The translations under genes and the position numbers were made by a program. The notes beneath the pieces are model-generated. The model was not told the DNA's origin. It saw only the letters and a program-made list of their open reading frames with translations, and did not search any database. DNA of 20,847 bases from an uncultured Oscillospiraceae bacterium (GTDB taxonomy: Bacteria > Bacillota > Clostridia > Oscillospirales > Oscillospiraceae), in NCBI GenBank assembly GCA_934589225.1, contig CAKTNS010000047.1, forward strand, positions 1 to 20,847, in the 5' to 3' direction. Shown piece by piece: positions 13,635 to 20,847 of the stretch; within the stretch, counting starts at the first letter, position 1; every line of letters starts with the position of its first letter.

Positions 13635-15588
13635 ATTGGACTTCCTGCATTTCCTTGGCCTGGGCGGCCTTGGCGTTGACCTCTTCCGGGTCGTGGTAGG
13701 TTTCTACTGCCTGTTTCAGGGCCCGGCGGCAGACTTCGTCGTCGTTGGTGGCCAGGGCTTCCGACAGGATGGCCAGCTTCCGGGCGATGGTCTCCGGAGG
13801 CAGGGGCTTGTCCCGTTCCACGAAAATCTGGTCGTTTTCCGTCTTGCCCAGCTCCTCGGATTTGACCAGCAGCTCCTCGTACAGCTTTTCTCCGGGGCGC
13901 AGGCCGGTTTCAACGATGTCGATGTCCTTGTAGGGCTCGAAGCCGCTGAGGCGGATCATGTTCTCCGCCAGCTCCAGAATATGGACGGGCTTGCCCATGT
14001 CCAGTACATAGAGCTCTCCGTTGCCCGCAAAGGCCCCGGAGGTCAGCACCAGCTGGGCTGCCTCGGGGATGGTCATGAAGTAGCGGATGATCCGCTTGTC
14101 CGTCAGTGTCACAGGGCCGCCGTACTGGATCTGCCGCTTGAACAAGGGAATCACGCTGCCGTTGCTGCCCAGGACGTTGCCGAACCGGGTGGCGGAGCAG
14201 CGCATATTGCCCCGGTGGCCCAGGACCTCCAGCTCGCACATCCGCTTGGTGGCCCCCATGACGTTGGTGGGGTTCACGGCCTTGTCGGTGGAGACCATGA
14301 TGAATTTGCCGCAGCCGTGGGCCTCTGCTGCCTCCAGCAGATTCCGGGTGCCGAAGACGTTGTTTTTGACCGCCTCGCAGCAGTTGGTCTCCATCAGGGG
14401 CACATGCTTGTGGGCGGCGGCGTGGATCACCAGGTCCGGCCGGTGCCGCTCAAAAATCCGGTCCAGCTCGCCCCGGTCGGTGATGGTGGCGATCTCCACC
14501 TTCAGGTCCAGCTCCGGGTGCTTGATGTGGAGCTCCTGCTGCACATCGTAGGCATTGTTTTCGTACACATCCAGGATCACCAGCCGCTTGGGGCCGATTT
14601 TGGCGATCTGGCGGCCCAGTTCTCCGCCGATGGAGCCGCCGCCTCCGGAGATCAGTACGGTCTTGCCCCGGTAATAGGCCTTGGTCTCCTCCGTGAGGAT
14701 TTCCGTTGCCTGCCGGAACAGCAGCTCCTCCGGGTTAAAGTCCCGCAGGCTCCGCTTGCCGCCCACGGCCTGAGTGGTGGGGAAGTCATAGGTTTTCAGC
14801 TTGCAGCCGGTTTTCTGGTACCGGGTATACAGCTCCTTTTTCCGCTCCGCCGTGGCGCCGGGGATGGCGAAGACCACCTCCTGGATGTGGTAATCCCGGA
14901 AGACCCGGTCGTCGGCCTCCTGGGCGGAGAACACCGGCACACCGTTGATGGAGCGGCCGATTTTGTTCCGGTCGATGTCCACAAAAAACCGGGCAGTGTA
15001 GGCCGCCTGGGGATTGCTGGCCAGGTCCGTTGCCAGACCCGCTCCCACCCGGCCCGCGCCGATGATGGCGATGTTGATGCGCCGGTCCAGCTGGGCCTTG
15101 TCCAGAGGCTCCACCCGGATGCCGGTGAGCTTCTGGGTCACCACCCGCAGCACATCCGCCGCCCTGGAGCCCCGGCTGTTGGCATCATAGAGATACTGGT
15201 AGATTTGCCGCATGAGAATGTCTCCCAGCAGGTTCAGGGAGAACAGGGTCACCGCCCGGAGAAATTCCACGTCTCGCAGAGGCAGCAGCCGCTGGAGCAC
15301 AAAGTAGACCCCACCGGCCAGAGCGTCCCAGCAAATGAGATTGACGTAGAGGTTGCTGCCGCCGTAGCGCCAGACGTTGTTATAGGAGTTCCCCAGGGCC
15401 CGGGCCATGAGCATGCAGGCCGCCGCCAACAGAAAATGCAGCAGGGCCTCCACCTTGGTAATGGGGTAGTAGCTGCTGGGATAAAAGAACAGCAGCAGCA
15501 CCGAAACCAGGGCCAGCATCACAAGGTCATAACCCATGAGCATCAGTGCATGGGTGCCTACGGGCACCCCCGTATTCCGTTTCTTCAT
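13633..15588 (-). CDS. CapD/PglF-type membrane nucleotide-sugar 4,6-dehydratase/epimerase
   Basis: This 651-residue protein probably converts UDP-GlcNAc to a 4-keto-6-deoxy sugar for surface glycan synthesis. Four membrane helices (about 14-36, 46-64, 83-103, 110-128) precede a first Rossmann-like domain (NIAIIGAGRVGAGLA from 172). The catalytic short-chain dehydrogenase domain follows. Its NAD(P) loop GGGGSIGGELGRQI starts at 315, and the active-site segment STDKAVNPTNVMGATKR contains Thr434, Met444 and Lys448, the Thr-Met-Lys arrangement of the PglF group instead of the usual Ser-Tyr-Lys. The start at 15588 has AGAGGA upstream. It is the last gene of the polysaccharide operon, 24 bases after the glycosyltransferase. 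Which sugar it makes is not certain. Confidence 0.88.
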   Translation of the reverse strand: MKKRNTGVPVGTHALMLMGYDLVMLALVSVLLLFFYPSSYYPITKVEALLHFLLAAACMLMARALGNSYNNVWRYGGSNLYVNLICWDALAGGVYFVLQRLLPLRDVEFLRAVTLFSLNLLGDILMRQIYQYLYDANSRGSRAADVLRVVTQKLTGIRVEPLDKAQLDRRINIAIIGAGRVGAGLATDLASNPQAAYTARFFVDIDRNKIGRSINGVPVFSAQEADDRVFRDYHIQEVVFAIPGATAERKKELYTRYQKTGCKLKTYDFPTTQAVGGKRSLRDFNPEELLFRQATEILTEETKAYYRGKTVLISGGGGSIGGELGRQIAKIGPKRLVILDVYENNAYDVQQELHIKHPELDLKVEIATITDRGELDRIFERHRPDLVIHAAAHKHVPLMETNCCEAVKNNVFGTRNLLEAAEAHGCGKFIMVSTDKAVNPTNVMGATKRMCELEVLGHRGNMRCSATRFGNVLGSNGSVIPLFKRQIQYGGPVTLTDKRIIRYFMTIPEAAQLVLTSGAFAGNGELYVLDMGKPVHILELAENMIRLSGFEPYKDIDIVETGLRPGEKLYEELLVKSEELGKTENDQIFVERDKPLPPETIARKLAILSEALATNDDEVCRRALKQAVETYHDPEEVNAKAAQAKEMQEVQ

Positions 15589-15612
15589 ATGGTCCTCTCT
15601 TGTCTTGTGGGT

Positions 15613-16431
15613 TTACAGGCCCAGCAATATCCGCAGGTAGGGGGTAAGGCTGCTCTTTACCGCGGTGACGAGGCCAAAATGCTTTTTAAGATAATAAAAC
15701 CAGGGGCCCACCGGGTCGCCCTTGACCTGCTCCTTTTTCCGGAGCCGTTCTTTCCGTGGAAGTTTTCTGTCATGCCAGGTGCCCGCAGGGGGGTTGTCGG
15801 CGCACAGGCCCACGTATTCTTCCGACACATAGAGCTTTCCACCGGCCCGGCCCAGGGCGAAGCCGTAGTCAAAGTCCCCCAGGGAGTGGTGATAATGGGG
15901 GTCCATGCCTCCGGTCTTCCGGAAGAGGGCATAGGGGATCAGAACGCAGTTGGCGTTCATGGTGTCCGCCGGGACCATTTCTCCCGGCATCTGGAAGCGG
16001 TAGTGGATGCCTTTTTCATAGACGATGCCGCTGTAGCTCAGGTTCCCCATAGAGTCCCGGGTGGCCCCTACAATGACCGCGTCCCCTTTTTCCCGGCTCT
16101 GGGCCGCCATGGACTGGATGCACCCGGGGAAAAAGGCCACGTCGTCATTCATCATCAGAAGGTAGTCATATTGGGTGTCGCTTTTTAAAAGGGCCTCCAT
16201 GCCCAGGCCCATGCCCCGGGAGTAAAAGAGGCTTCCGTCGCCATGAAGCACCCGGATGTCTGCCCCAAAGTCCTCGGTTTCCAGCATCCGGTCGGTGCCG
16301 TCGGTGCTGCCGTCGTCCACCACCAGGAAGGAAAACCGCAGTGCCGGGTTTCCCGACACCAGGGTCTTGATGGCCTGACGGGTCTTTTCTTTTCGGTTAA
16401 AGCAGGTAAACAATGCCAAAACGGTTGTCAT
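15613..16431 (-). CDS. Family 2 glycosyltransferase
   Basis: This 272-residue GT-A enzyme transfers a sugar from a nucleotide donor to a glycan acceptor. The N-terminal nucleotide-binding strand (TTVLALFTCFNRKEKTRQA) leads to the DDGSTDGT motif at 39-46 and the metal-binding NDD at 95-97 (LLMMNDDVAFFPG). The later segment with LGDFDYGFALGRAGGKLYV resembles the catalytic ED-type region of rhamnosyltransferase-like GT2 proteins. There is no membrane anchor, so it is probably cytosolic and membrane-associated. Donor and acceptor are unknown. The start at 16431 has AAGAAGGA upstream. It lies 17 bases after the deacetylase gene and within the same operon. Confidence 0.88.
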   Translation of the reverse strand: MTTVLALFTCFNRKEKTRQAIKTLVSGNPALRFSFLVVDDGSTDGTDRMLETEDFGADIRVLHGDGSLFYSRGMGLGMEALLKSDTQYDYLLMMNDDVAFFPGCIQSMAAQSREKGDAVIVGATRDSMGNLSYSGIVYEKGIHYRFQMPGEMVPADTMNANCVLIPYALFRKTGGMDPHYHHSLGDFDYGFALGRAGGKLYVSEEYVGLCADNPPAGTWHDRKLPRKERLRKKEQVKGDPVGPWFYYLKKHFGLVTAVKSSLTPYLRILLGL

Positions 16432-16448
16432 GGGGGTCCTTCTTTCTT

Positions 16449-17138
16449 TTACAGGCCAAACATGGCCCGGGTGTCCTCCTCTACGGATTCCCGGGGGAAG
16501 GCGTAGGGGCCCCGGTCAAAGCGCCGGTTCAGGGGTCGGCCCGCCACGGCAAAGGCCATGCGGTAGCCCGCGTAGGCCGTCAGCTTCCGGACGGTATCGT
16601 TGTACTGGCCGTGGGAATAGGCAAAGAGGTCGCAGGGCCTTCCCATCAGGTGCTCCAGAATTTCCTTGCTTTTGAAAATCTCCTCCGCCTGGTCCTCCGG
16701 GCCGCACTCCGTTAGAATGCGGTGCCGGGAGCCGTGGACGCCGATGGTCACCAGGGGGTCTTTTGCCAGCTCCCGGAGCTGCTGCCGGGTCAGATACCCG
16801 GGGGTTCCCACCATGTGGCTCAGCACAAACACCGTAAAGGGGATCTGCCGCTGCTTCAAAATGGGATAGGCCAGGGTGTAGGTGTCCTCCAGGCCGTCGT
16901 CAAAGGTGATGGCCGAAAGCCGCCCGTAGCTTTTATCCAGGGCCACCTGCTCCAGGGGCGCATAGGGGCCGTGGCTGTCCAAAAATTTTTCAAAGGCGGC
17001 AGTATCCAGCTTGCAGCAGCTCCGCTCCACCGCCGGGTGCAGGGTCACGTGGTGGAACATATAAATATCGCTGCAAGGGGGCATGTGCCAAAGAATATTC
17101 AGCAGGCCCTTGAGCCTGGCTTTCAGTTTAGGATTCAT
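16449..17138 (-). CDS. Polysaccharide deacetylase (NodB/CE4 family)
   Basis: This 229-residue CE4 enzyme should remove N- or O-acetyl groups from a glycan. Motif 1 TFDDG is at 78-82 (catalytic base Asp80, metal ligand Asp81), the metal histidines are His135 and His139 in HGSRH, and FAYSHGQYND at 172-181 is the substrate-groove motif (usually FAYPxG). No export signal is evident at the N-terminus, though residues 11-20 are mildly hydrophobic, so it may act on lipid-linked intermediates inside the cell. I chose the start at 17138, not the longer frame from 17225. The site GGGAGGAAGCC lies just before it, and the longer frame would overlap the previous gene. The gap to that gene is 11 bases. Confidence 0.88.
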   Translation of the reverse strand: MNPKLKARLKGLLNILWHMPPCSDIYMFHHVTLHPAVERSCCKLDTAAFEKFLDSHGPYAPLEQVALDKSYGRLSAITFDDGLEDTYTLAYPILKQRQIPFTVFVLSHMVGTPGYLTRQQLRELAKDPLVTIGVHGSRHRILTECGPEDQAEEIFKSKEILEHLMGRPCDLFAYSHGQYNDTVRKLTAYAGYRMAFAVAGRPLNRRFDRGPYAFPRESVEEDTRAMFGL

Positions 17139-17149
17139 GGCTTCCTCCC

Positions 17150-18592
17150 TTACATGCTGCCTTCGTGCTTTAATACCACCAGCACGGTCTTGACCAATAT
17201 CTTCAGGTCCAGCCCCAGGGACCACTGGTCAATGTACTGGGTATCCAGCCGGACGATCTCTTCAAAATCCGTAATGTTGCTTCTGCCGGAAACCTGCCAC
17301 ATGCCGGTAATGCCCGGGCGCATGGCCATTCTGGCCCGGTGGTGATCTTCATAGATGGCCCACTCGTCCTTCGTGGGGGGCCGTGTGCCCACCAGGCTCA
17401 TGTCGCCTTTGAGGACATTCAGGAACTGGGGAAATTCATCCAGGCTGGTTTTGCGGATAAACTCCCCAATGCCGGTTTTCCTGGTGCCGTCGGGCAATAC
17501 TTTGTTGCCGATGATCCGGGGGTCCCAGTCCAGCTTGAACATATAGCCGCCGGAAACCCGGTTTTCCTTCATATACTGCTGCTTGATGGCATCGGCGTTG
17601 GTGACCATGCTGCGGAATTTGTACATTTTAAAGATTTTGCCGTTGCGGCCGATCCGCTCCTGGGTGTAGAAAATGGGGCCGGGGGAGGAGATATAAATGG
17701 CTGGACCGATAAAGAGGGTCAGCACCGCCGTAATGACGCAGCCCACCAGGCCGCCTAAAATGTCCGTCATCCGCTTGATGGCGGCGGCGCCGAAGCCGAT
17801 GCGGTTGCGGAAGGAGGTCAGCACGTCATAGCCCCCAAGCTCTTCCACGGTCTTGCTGCCGCCGAAGAGGTTTCTCAAATAGTCCAGGTTCAGGTGTACC
17901 GTGATGCCCATGGAGGACACGGCCTTGGCAAGGCTTAACACCTGCTCCTCCGGGGGCAGCAGGATCAGCACCTCGTCCACCCAGTTTTTCCGGATCCAGC
18001 TGTCGGCATCGTCGTAGGCGGCCACCACAGAAAGGGCCGTATCGGCCTGGGTGCCGTCGGTGAGGATCACGCCTGCCAGCCGGTAGGTGCTGTACTGGCC
18101 CTCCCGGACTTTTCTTTCCAGCTCCGGCAGGTCCTTTTTAGCCGCCACCACCAGCAGGGATGCCCCGTTTTTGGGGACAATGTGCTTTACATAATACCAC
18201 TTGTACAGGCACCGGGTCACAAAGCTTACCACAAAGTAAATGGAGCAGGAGTACAGGAAATTCTTCCGGGAGTAAAACCCGCCCATTTTCACCACGAAGA
18301 ACAGCAGGGCCTCCACGGCGAAGACCACGGCGGTGTTTTTTAGGCTCTCGCAGAACTCCGCAAAAAGCCCCCGCTTCTGTACCCCGTCCATGGTGCTGTT
18401 CAGCACGATGACCACAAAGTCCAATAGCGGCATGCCAAAGAGCAGCAGCAGATATTCCGGGCTGCCGGTGAGCTTAAAGTCCGTGGGCACATAGACATAA
18501 TAGGCCGCAATAAGGGACAGGAACATGGAGGCCATATCCAACAGGATAAAGTCCCAATATTTGGTCCAGGGCAGTCCAGACTTCTGATACAT
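17150..18592 (-). CDS. Polyprenyl-phosphate sugar-1-phosphate transferase (exopolysaccharide initiating enzyme)
   Basis: This 480-residue enzyme starts a surface glycan by moving a sugar-1-phosphate onto undecaprenyl phosphate. Four N-terminal membrane segments (about 15-35, 47-65, 88-102, 114-130) precede a cytosolic Rossmann-like domain. A fifth hydrophobic segment follows at about 275-300, with the catalytic domain after it. The catalytic domain shows PGPIFYTQERIGRNGKIFKMYKFRSM, the Asp385-Glu386 dyad in KTSLDEFPQ, and LVGTRPP and RPGITGMWQVSGR. The start is placed at 18592, where GAAGGAGAAGCT precedes ATG; an ATG at 18607 lacks a site. It is the first gene of the four-gene operon. Confidence 0.92.
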   Translation of the reverse strand: MYQKSGLPWTKYWDFILLDMASMFLSLIAAYYVYVPTDFKLTGSPEYLLLLFGMPLLDFVVIVLNSTMDGVQKRGLFAEFCESLKNTAVVFAVEALLFFVVKMGGFYSRKNFLYSCSIYFVVSFVTRCLYKWYYVKHIVPKNGASLLVVAAKKDLPELERKVREGQYSTYRLAGVILTDGTQADTALSVVAAYDDADSWIRKNWVDEVLILLPPEEQVLSLAKAVSSMGITVHLNLDYLRNLFGGSKTVEELGGYDVLTSFRNRIGFGAAAIKRMTDILGGLVGCVITAVLTLFIGPAIYISSPGPIFYTQERIGRNGKIFKMYKFRSMVTNADAIKQQYMKENRVSGGYMFKLDWDPRIIGNKVLPDGTRKTGIGEFIRKTSLDEFPQFLNVLKGDMSLVGTRPPTKDEWAIYEDHHRARMAMRPGITGMWQVSGRSNITDFEEIVRLDTQYIDQWSLGLDLKILVKTVLVVLKHEGSM

Positions 18593-18642
18593 AGCTTCTC
18601 CTTCCATATCGCAAAAATGCGCAAAAACCCATAATTTTGCTC

Positions 18643-18671
18643 ATTATACCAAATACCGGGAAAGAAAGCAA
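18643..18671 (-). promoter_or_regulatory. Promoter of the polysaccharide operon
   Basis: On the minus strand a perfect TATAAT (18648-18643) lies 51 bases before the start codon. A weak -35 TTGCTT (18671-18666) sits 17 bases upstream of it. Confidence 0.6.
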
Positions 18672-18761
18672 GAGAGCCGCCGGGATTTTACCGCCGCCGG
18701 GCAAAAAGCCGCATACTTTCCGGGAAAAAGGCCATACTGAAGAGGAAAAGGCGGTGCTTGG

Positions 18762-19844
18762 ATGGAAGAATTTGCGTTCAGAACCAAGATCGCGGCAGGG
18801 CCCGGGGCCGTTGCCGCCCTGAAGGAGCTGGGGGCCCATCGGCTTTTTCTGGTGACGGAAGCCCCTTTTTCAGAAAACGGCATGGCTCAAAAGGTCATTG
18901 AAGCGGCGGGCAGCCGGGAAGCGGAGATTTTTGATGCCGTCACCCTGGAGCCCACTGCCTCCCTGGCGGCGGAGGTCACGGCCCGATGCGCCGCCTTCGG
19001 CCCGGACCTTCTGGCGGCCCTGGGAAGCTCCGGTGCCATCGACTGCGCCAAGGCGGCGCTGTACTTTGGAGAACGGGACATTCCCTTTGTCACCATCCCC
19101 GTTCGCTTTGGCTCCGGCACCCAGGCCACGGATCTCCTGGAGCTGATCCACGAGCATCGCAGCTATACCCTGAAAAGCCCCCGGCTCCAACCGGCCCTCA
19201 CCGTTCTGGAGGAGGACTTTCTGGGGAAGGAGCCTCCGGCCCTGGCGGGGGAAGCGGGTTTTTCGCTGCTGGCCTACGCTCTGGAGAGCTACACCGCCCG
19301 GAACGCCGGGACCCTTCCGTCCATTTTTGCCCGGGAGGCCTTCCGGACGGCCTACGCCTGTCTCCCCGCCGCTGTTGCCGGGGACGCATCCGTAAGCCCC
19401 CGGCTCCTGATGGCATCCACTCTGGCGGGCATGGCCTACGGCTCCACCGGCCTGGGGCTGTGCCATGCCCTGTCCAAGGCACTGGGAGCCCGGTTCCCCG
19501 TGGCCCAGGGGCGGCTCAGCGCCATTTTGCTTCCGGCGGTCATCGGCAGCAACGGCCAGGCCGCCGGAAGCCGGTATGCCCGGCTGGCCCGGTTCGGCGG
19601 CCTGGGGGGCAGCACGGACACATTGGCCCTGGGGAACCTGAAAAACGGCCTGGTGCGGCTGCGCCGGGAGCTGGGACTGCCCCGGACCCTATCCCAGGCG
19701 GGCATCTCCCCGGGGTCTTTGTGGCCCCAGACCGGGGACATGGTGGCAGCCGTTCTGAAAGACCCCTGCTGCAGAACCAACCCTCTGGAAGTGGAGGACT
19801 TTCAGATCCGCAGGATCTTAGAGGAGGTGACGGGGCCTGGGTAG
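18762..19844 (+). CDS. Iron-alcohol-dehydrogenase family protein with degenerate metal site
   Basis: This 360-residue protein has the overall fold signature of group III (Fe-ADH/dehydroquinate-synthase-like) dehydrogenases. The cofactor region reads GSSGAID (88-94, normally GGGSxxD) followed by CAKA, then PVRFGSGTQATD (113-124, normally PTTxGTGSExT), and the C-terminal GLCHAL...AILLP. The four metal-ligand positions keep exact family spacing (168, 172, 235, 249; FucO 196, 200, 263, 277) but read Ser168, Tyr172, His235 and Gln249 instead of Asp, His, His, His. It is therefore unlikely to bind iron and reduce aldehydes like its relatives. It may be a pseudoenzyme, or use NAD(P) differently. No frameshift or stop interrupts it. 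It is followed after 45 bases by a microcompartment vertex protein gene on the same strand. Confidence 0.8.
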   Translation: MEEFAFRTKIAAGPGAVAALKELGAHRLFLVTEAPFSENGMAQKVIEAAGSREAEIFDAVTLEPTASLAAEVTARCAAFGPDLLAALGSSGAIDCAKAALYFGERDIPFVTIPVRFGSGTQATDLLELIHEHRSYTLKSPRLQPALTVLEEDFLGKEPPALAGEAGFSLLAYALESYTARNAGTLPSIFAREAFRTAYACLPAAVAGDASVSPRLLMASTLAGMAYGSTGLGLCHALSKALGARFPVAQGRLSAILLPAVIGSNGQAAGSRYARLARFGGLGGSTDTLALGNLKNGLVRLRRELGLPRTLSQAGISPGSLWPQTGDMVAAVLKDPCCRTNPLEVEDFQIRRILEEVTGPG

Positions 19845-19889
19845 CGCCTGTTGACCATTATTTTTGACGGAACATTTTGGAGGGAAGCT

Positions 19890-20135
19890 ATGAAAATCGG
19901 AAAAGTAGTCACGGCTCTGGAGGCCTCCAAGCGGGCCCCCTGCCTGGGGGACCGGCCCCTGCTCCTGGTGCGGACCCCCACAGAGGAGCTGGTGGCGGCA
20001 GACCTGGTGGGGGCGGCCCCGGGAGAGGCGGTGCTGCTCCTGACCGGCCCGGCCGCCGCGAAACTTGCCATGGATGCTCCGGCAGACGCCGCGGCGGTGG
20101 CGGTGGTAGACGGAAATGAATATGATTTTCCTTGA
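19890..20135 (+). CDS. EutN/CcmL-type bacterial microcompartment vertex protein
   Basis: This 81-residue protein matches the pentameric vertex family of microcompartment shells. It begins MKIGKVV, continues LLLVRTPTEELVAADLVGAAPGEAVLLLTGPAAA (the VAxDxVGAGxGE-VL-xxGSSAR core) and ends DAAAVAVVDGNEYDF (family DAAVxxIVD). It is at the short end of the family's usual ~85-100 residues, mainly because the middle loop is compact. The start at 19890 has TTGGAGGGAAGCT upstream; a longer frame from 19851 has none. It follows the degenerate Fe-ADH gene, and no other shell or cargo gene is in the window. Its function outside a shell locus is unknown. The stop codon overlaps the -35 box of the next promoter. 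Confidence 0.85.
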   Translation: MKIGKVVTALEASKRAPCLGDRPLLLVRTPTEELVAADLVGAAPGEAVLLLTGPAAAKLAMDAPADAAAVAVVDGNEYDFP

Positions 20136-20161
20136 CAAAAGGGTGCTTTTGTGCATATAAT
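20132..20161 (+). promoter_or_regulatory. Promoter of the metG T-box leader
   Basis: Consensus TTGACA (20132-20137) and TATAAT (20156-20161) are separated by 18 bases. The -35 box overlaps the stop codon (20133-20135) of the vertex protein gene. Confidence 0.85.
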
Positions 20162-20167
20162 AAGTGG

Positions 20168-20402
20168 TCAAATCGGCAATGAAGAGAAGAGTATGCCCGG
20201 ATACCGGTCAGAGAGCCCCAGTTGGTGGGAAGGGGTGCGGATGGAAGGGCGGAACATGGTCTCGGAGCCGTTGGGTCGATAGGTAGGCCCTTCCGGGTGC
20301 GCCCGTTATCGCGCCAACGAGGCAGAGCATCTGCAAATCAAGGTGGTACCGCGTCAATTTTTGTCGCCCTTGGGTTTTCCTGAGGGCGGCTTTCTATATT
20401 TT
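20168..20402 (+). ncRNA. T-box riboswitch leader, tRNA-Met specific
   Basis: The leader of metG shows the canonical T-box sequence AAGGTGGTACCGCG at 20340-20353. Its UGGU bulge fits a tRNA with discriminator base A. Stem I features include AGAGAGCC and GTTGGTGG. The likely specifier codon is ATG at 20256-20258, in the context GAAC-ATG-GTCTCGGAGC that resembles other T-box specifier loops. The antiterminator would pair CAAGG (20339-20343) with CCTTG (20368-20372) and GCG (20351-20353) with CGC (20365-20367). Uncharged tRNA-Met would stabilise it and allow transcription of metG. The exact 5' end is estimated from the promoter. Confidence 0.93.
20363..20402 (+). terminator. T-box conditional terminator
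   Basis: GTCGCCCT (20363-20370) pairs with AGGGCGGC (20383-20390), including one G-U pair, around a 12-base loop, followed by TTTCTATATTTT. Its left arm shares bases with the antiterminator, so the two folds exclude each other. Confidence 0.85.
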
Positions 20403-20419
20403 AAGAGGAGGAAACAACT

Positions 20420-20847
20420 ATGTGCGAACAATGCAAAGAAAAATTCTACATTACGACCCCCATCTACTACCCCTCCGCCAAGCTGCACATTGGCCACACC
20501 TACTGCACCGTGGCCACCGATGCCATGGCCCGCTACAAGCGGCTGAAGGGCTGCGACGTCATGTTCCTGACGGGCACCGATGAGCACGGCCAGAAGATCG
20601 AGGACAAGGCCAAGGAGGCCGGTGTCACCCCCCAGCAGTTTGTGGACGAGATCGTGGAGGGCCCCGGCGGCGTGCTGGACCTGTGGAAGCTGATGAACAT
20701 CTCCTATGACCGGTTCATCCGCACCACCGATGACTACCATGTGGCGGCCATCCAGAAGATCTTCAAGAAGATGCACGACAACGGCGACATCTACAAGGGC
20801 ACCTACAAGGGCAAATACTGCAAGCCCTGCGAAAGCTTCTGGACCGA
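20420..20847 (+). CDS. metG: Methionyl-tRNA synthetase, 5' part (runs off window)
   Basis: This class Ia synthetase charges tRNA-Met with methionine. The visible 142 codons start with ATG at 20420 after a strong AGAGGAGGAAACAACT site. The N-terminal Rossmann fold includes FYITTPIYYPSAKLHIGH with the HIGH signature at 23-26, then FLTGTDEHGQKI and LWKLMNISYDRFIRTTD. The fragment ends in the connective peptide (YKGKYCKPCESFWT), whose CxxC is part of the zinc knuckle. The KMSKS loop and anticodon-binding domain are outside the window. Residues 1-8 form a short extension with two extra cysteines (Cys2, Cys5). Expression is controlled by the upstream methionine T-box. Confidence 0.95.
   Translation, partial: MCEQCKEKFYITTPIYYPSAKLHIGHTYCTVATDAMARYKRLKGCDVMFLTGTDEHGQKIEDKAKEAGVTPQQFVDEIVEGPGGVLDLWKLMNISYDRFIRTTDDYHVAAIQKIFKKMHDNGDIYKGTYKGKYCKPCESFWT

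Noticed and set aside
13432..16188. A 918-codon open frame on the plus strand
   Set aside because: It lies opposite the clearly recognisable dehydratase and glycosyltransferase genes and its composition is that of an antisense shadow in GC-rich DNA.
18986..19867. A 293-codon plus-strand open frame overlapping the Fe-ADH-like gene
   Set aside because: It is an out-of-frame shadow rich in Pro, Gly and Arg; the Fe-ADH frame carries the family motifs.

Overview
The window is about 20.8 kb of GC-rich, gene-dense chromosome. Gram-positive-type DnaK (lacking the N-terminal insert of proteobacterial DnaK), the HrcA/CIRCE heat-shock system, a YtrA-type GntR/ABC operon, a T-box leader on metG and dispersed palindromic repeats together suggest a gut-type Clostridia genome, probably Oscillospiraceae/Ruminococcaceae. 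That placement is inference from gene style; no rRNA is present.

Layout: (1) 1-758 has no gene and is filled with modular repeats, including four copies of a ~35-bp unit, a ~130-bp palindromic MITE-like element and a strong terminator hairpin. (2) 759-2610 (minus) is a three-gene operon: GntR/YtrA repressor, ABC ATPase, ABC permease. Its promoter carries a 38-bp near-perfect palindromic operator. (3) 2738-7842 (plus) is the class I heat-shock cluster hrcA-grpE-dnaK-dnaJ, with a consensus promoter, a perfect CIRCE and an extra CIRCE half-site. A ~300-bp repeat cassette sits between dnaK and dnaJ. (4) 7843-8093 is a repeat-rich convergent intergenic region with a bidirectional terminator. (5) 8094-12528 (minus) is a tightly packed operon: acyl-CoA ligase, HGSNAT-like membrane acyltransferase, unknown membrane protein, and the CCA-adding enzyme. 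(6) 12732-13589 (plus) is a PlsC-type acyltransferase, divergent from the ligase. (7) 13633-18592 (minus) is a compact surface-polysaccharide operon: polyprenyl-phosphate sugar-1-phosphate transferase, polysaccharide deacetylase, GT2 glycosyltransferase, and a CapD/PglF-type membrane nucleotide-sugar dehydratase. (8) 18762-20135 (plus) is an odd pair: an iron-alcohol-dehydrogenase homologue that has lost three of its four metal ligands, followed by a lone EutN/CcmL-type bacterial microcompartment vertex protein, with no other microcompartment gene in view. (9) 20132-20847 is the promoter, a methionine-specific T-box leader and the 5' part of metG, which runs off the window.

The most unusual item is the degenerate Fe-ADH plus orphan microcompartment pentamer pair. 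The second is the set of interspersed repeat families: the 35-bp unit and MITE near the left edge, with an inverted copy after dnaJ, and TTGACA-containing heptad tracts that flank dnaJ and supply the stop codon of cca. Everything here was read by eye from the sequence; family assignments rest on recognised motifs, not on database searches.
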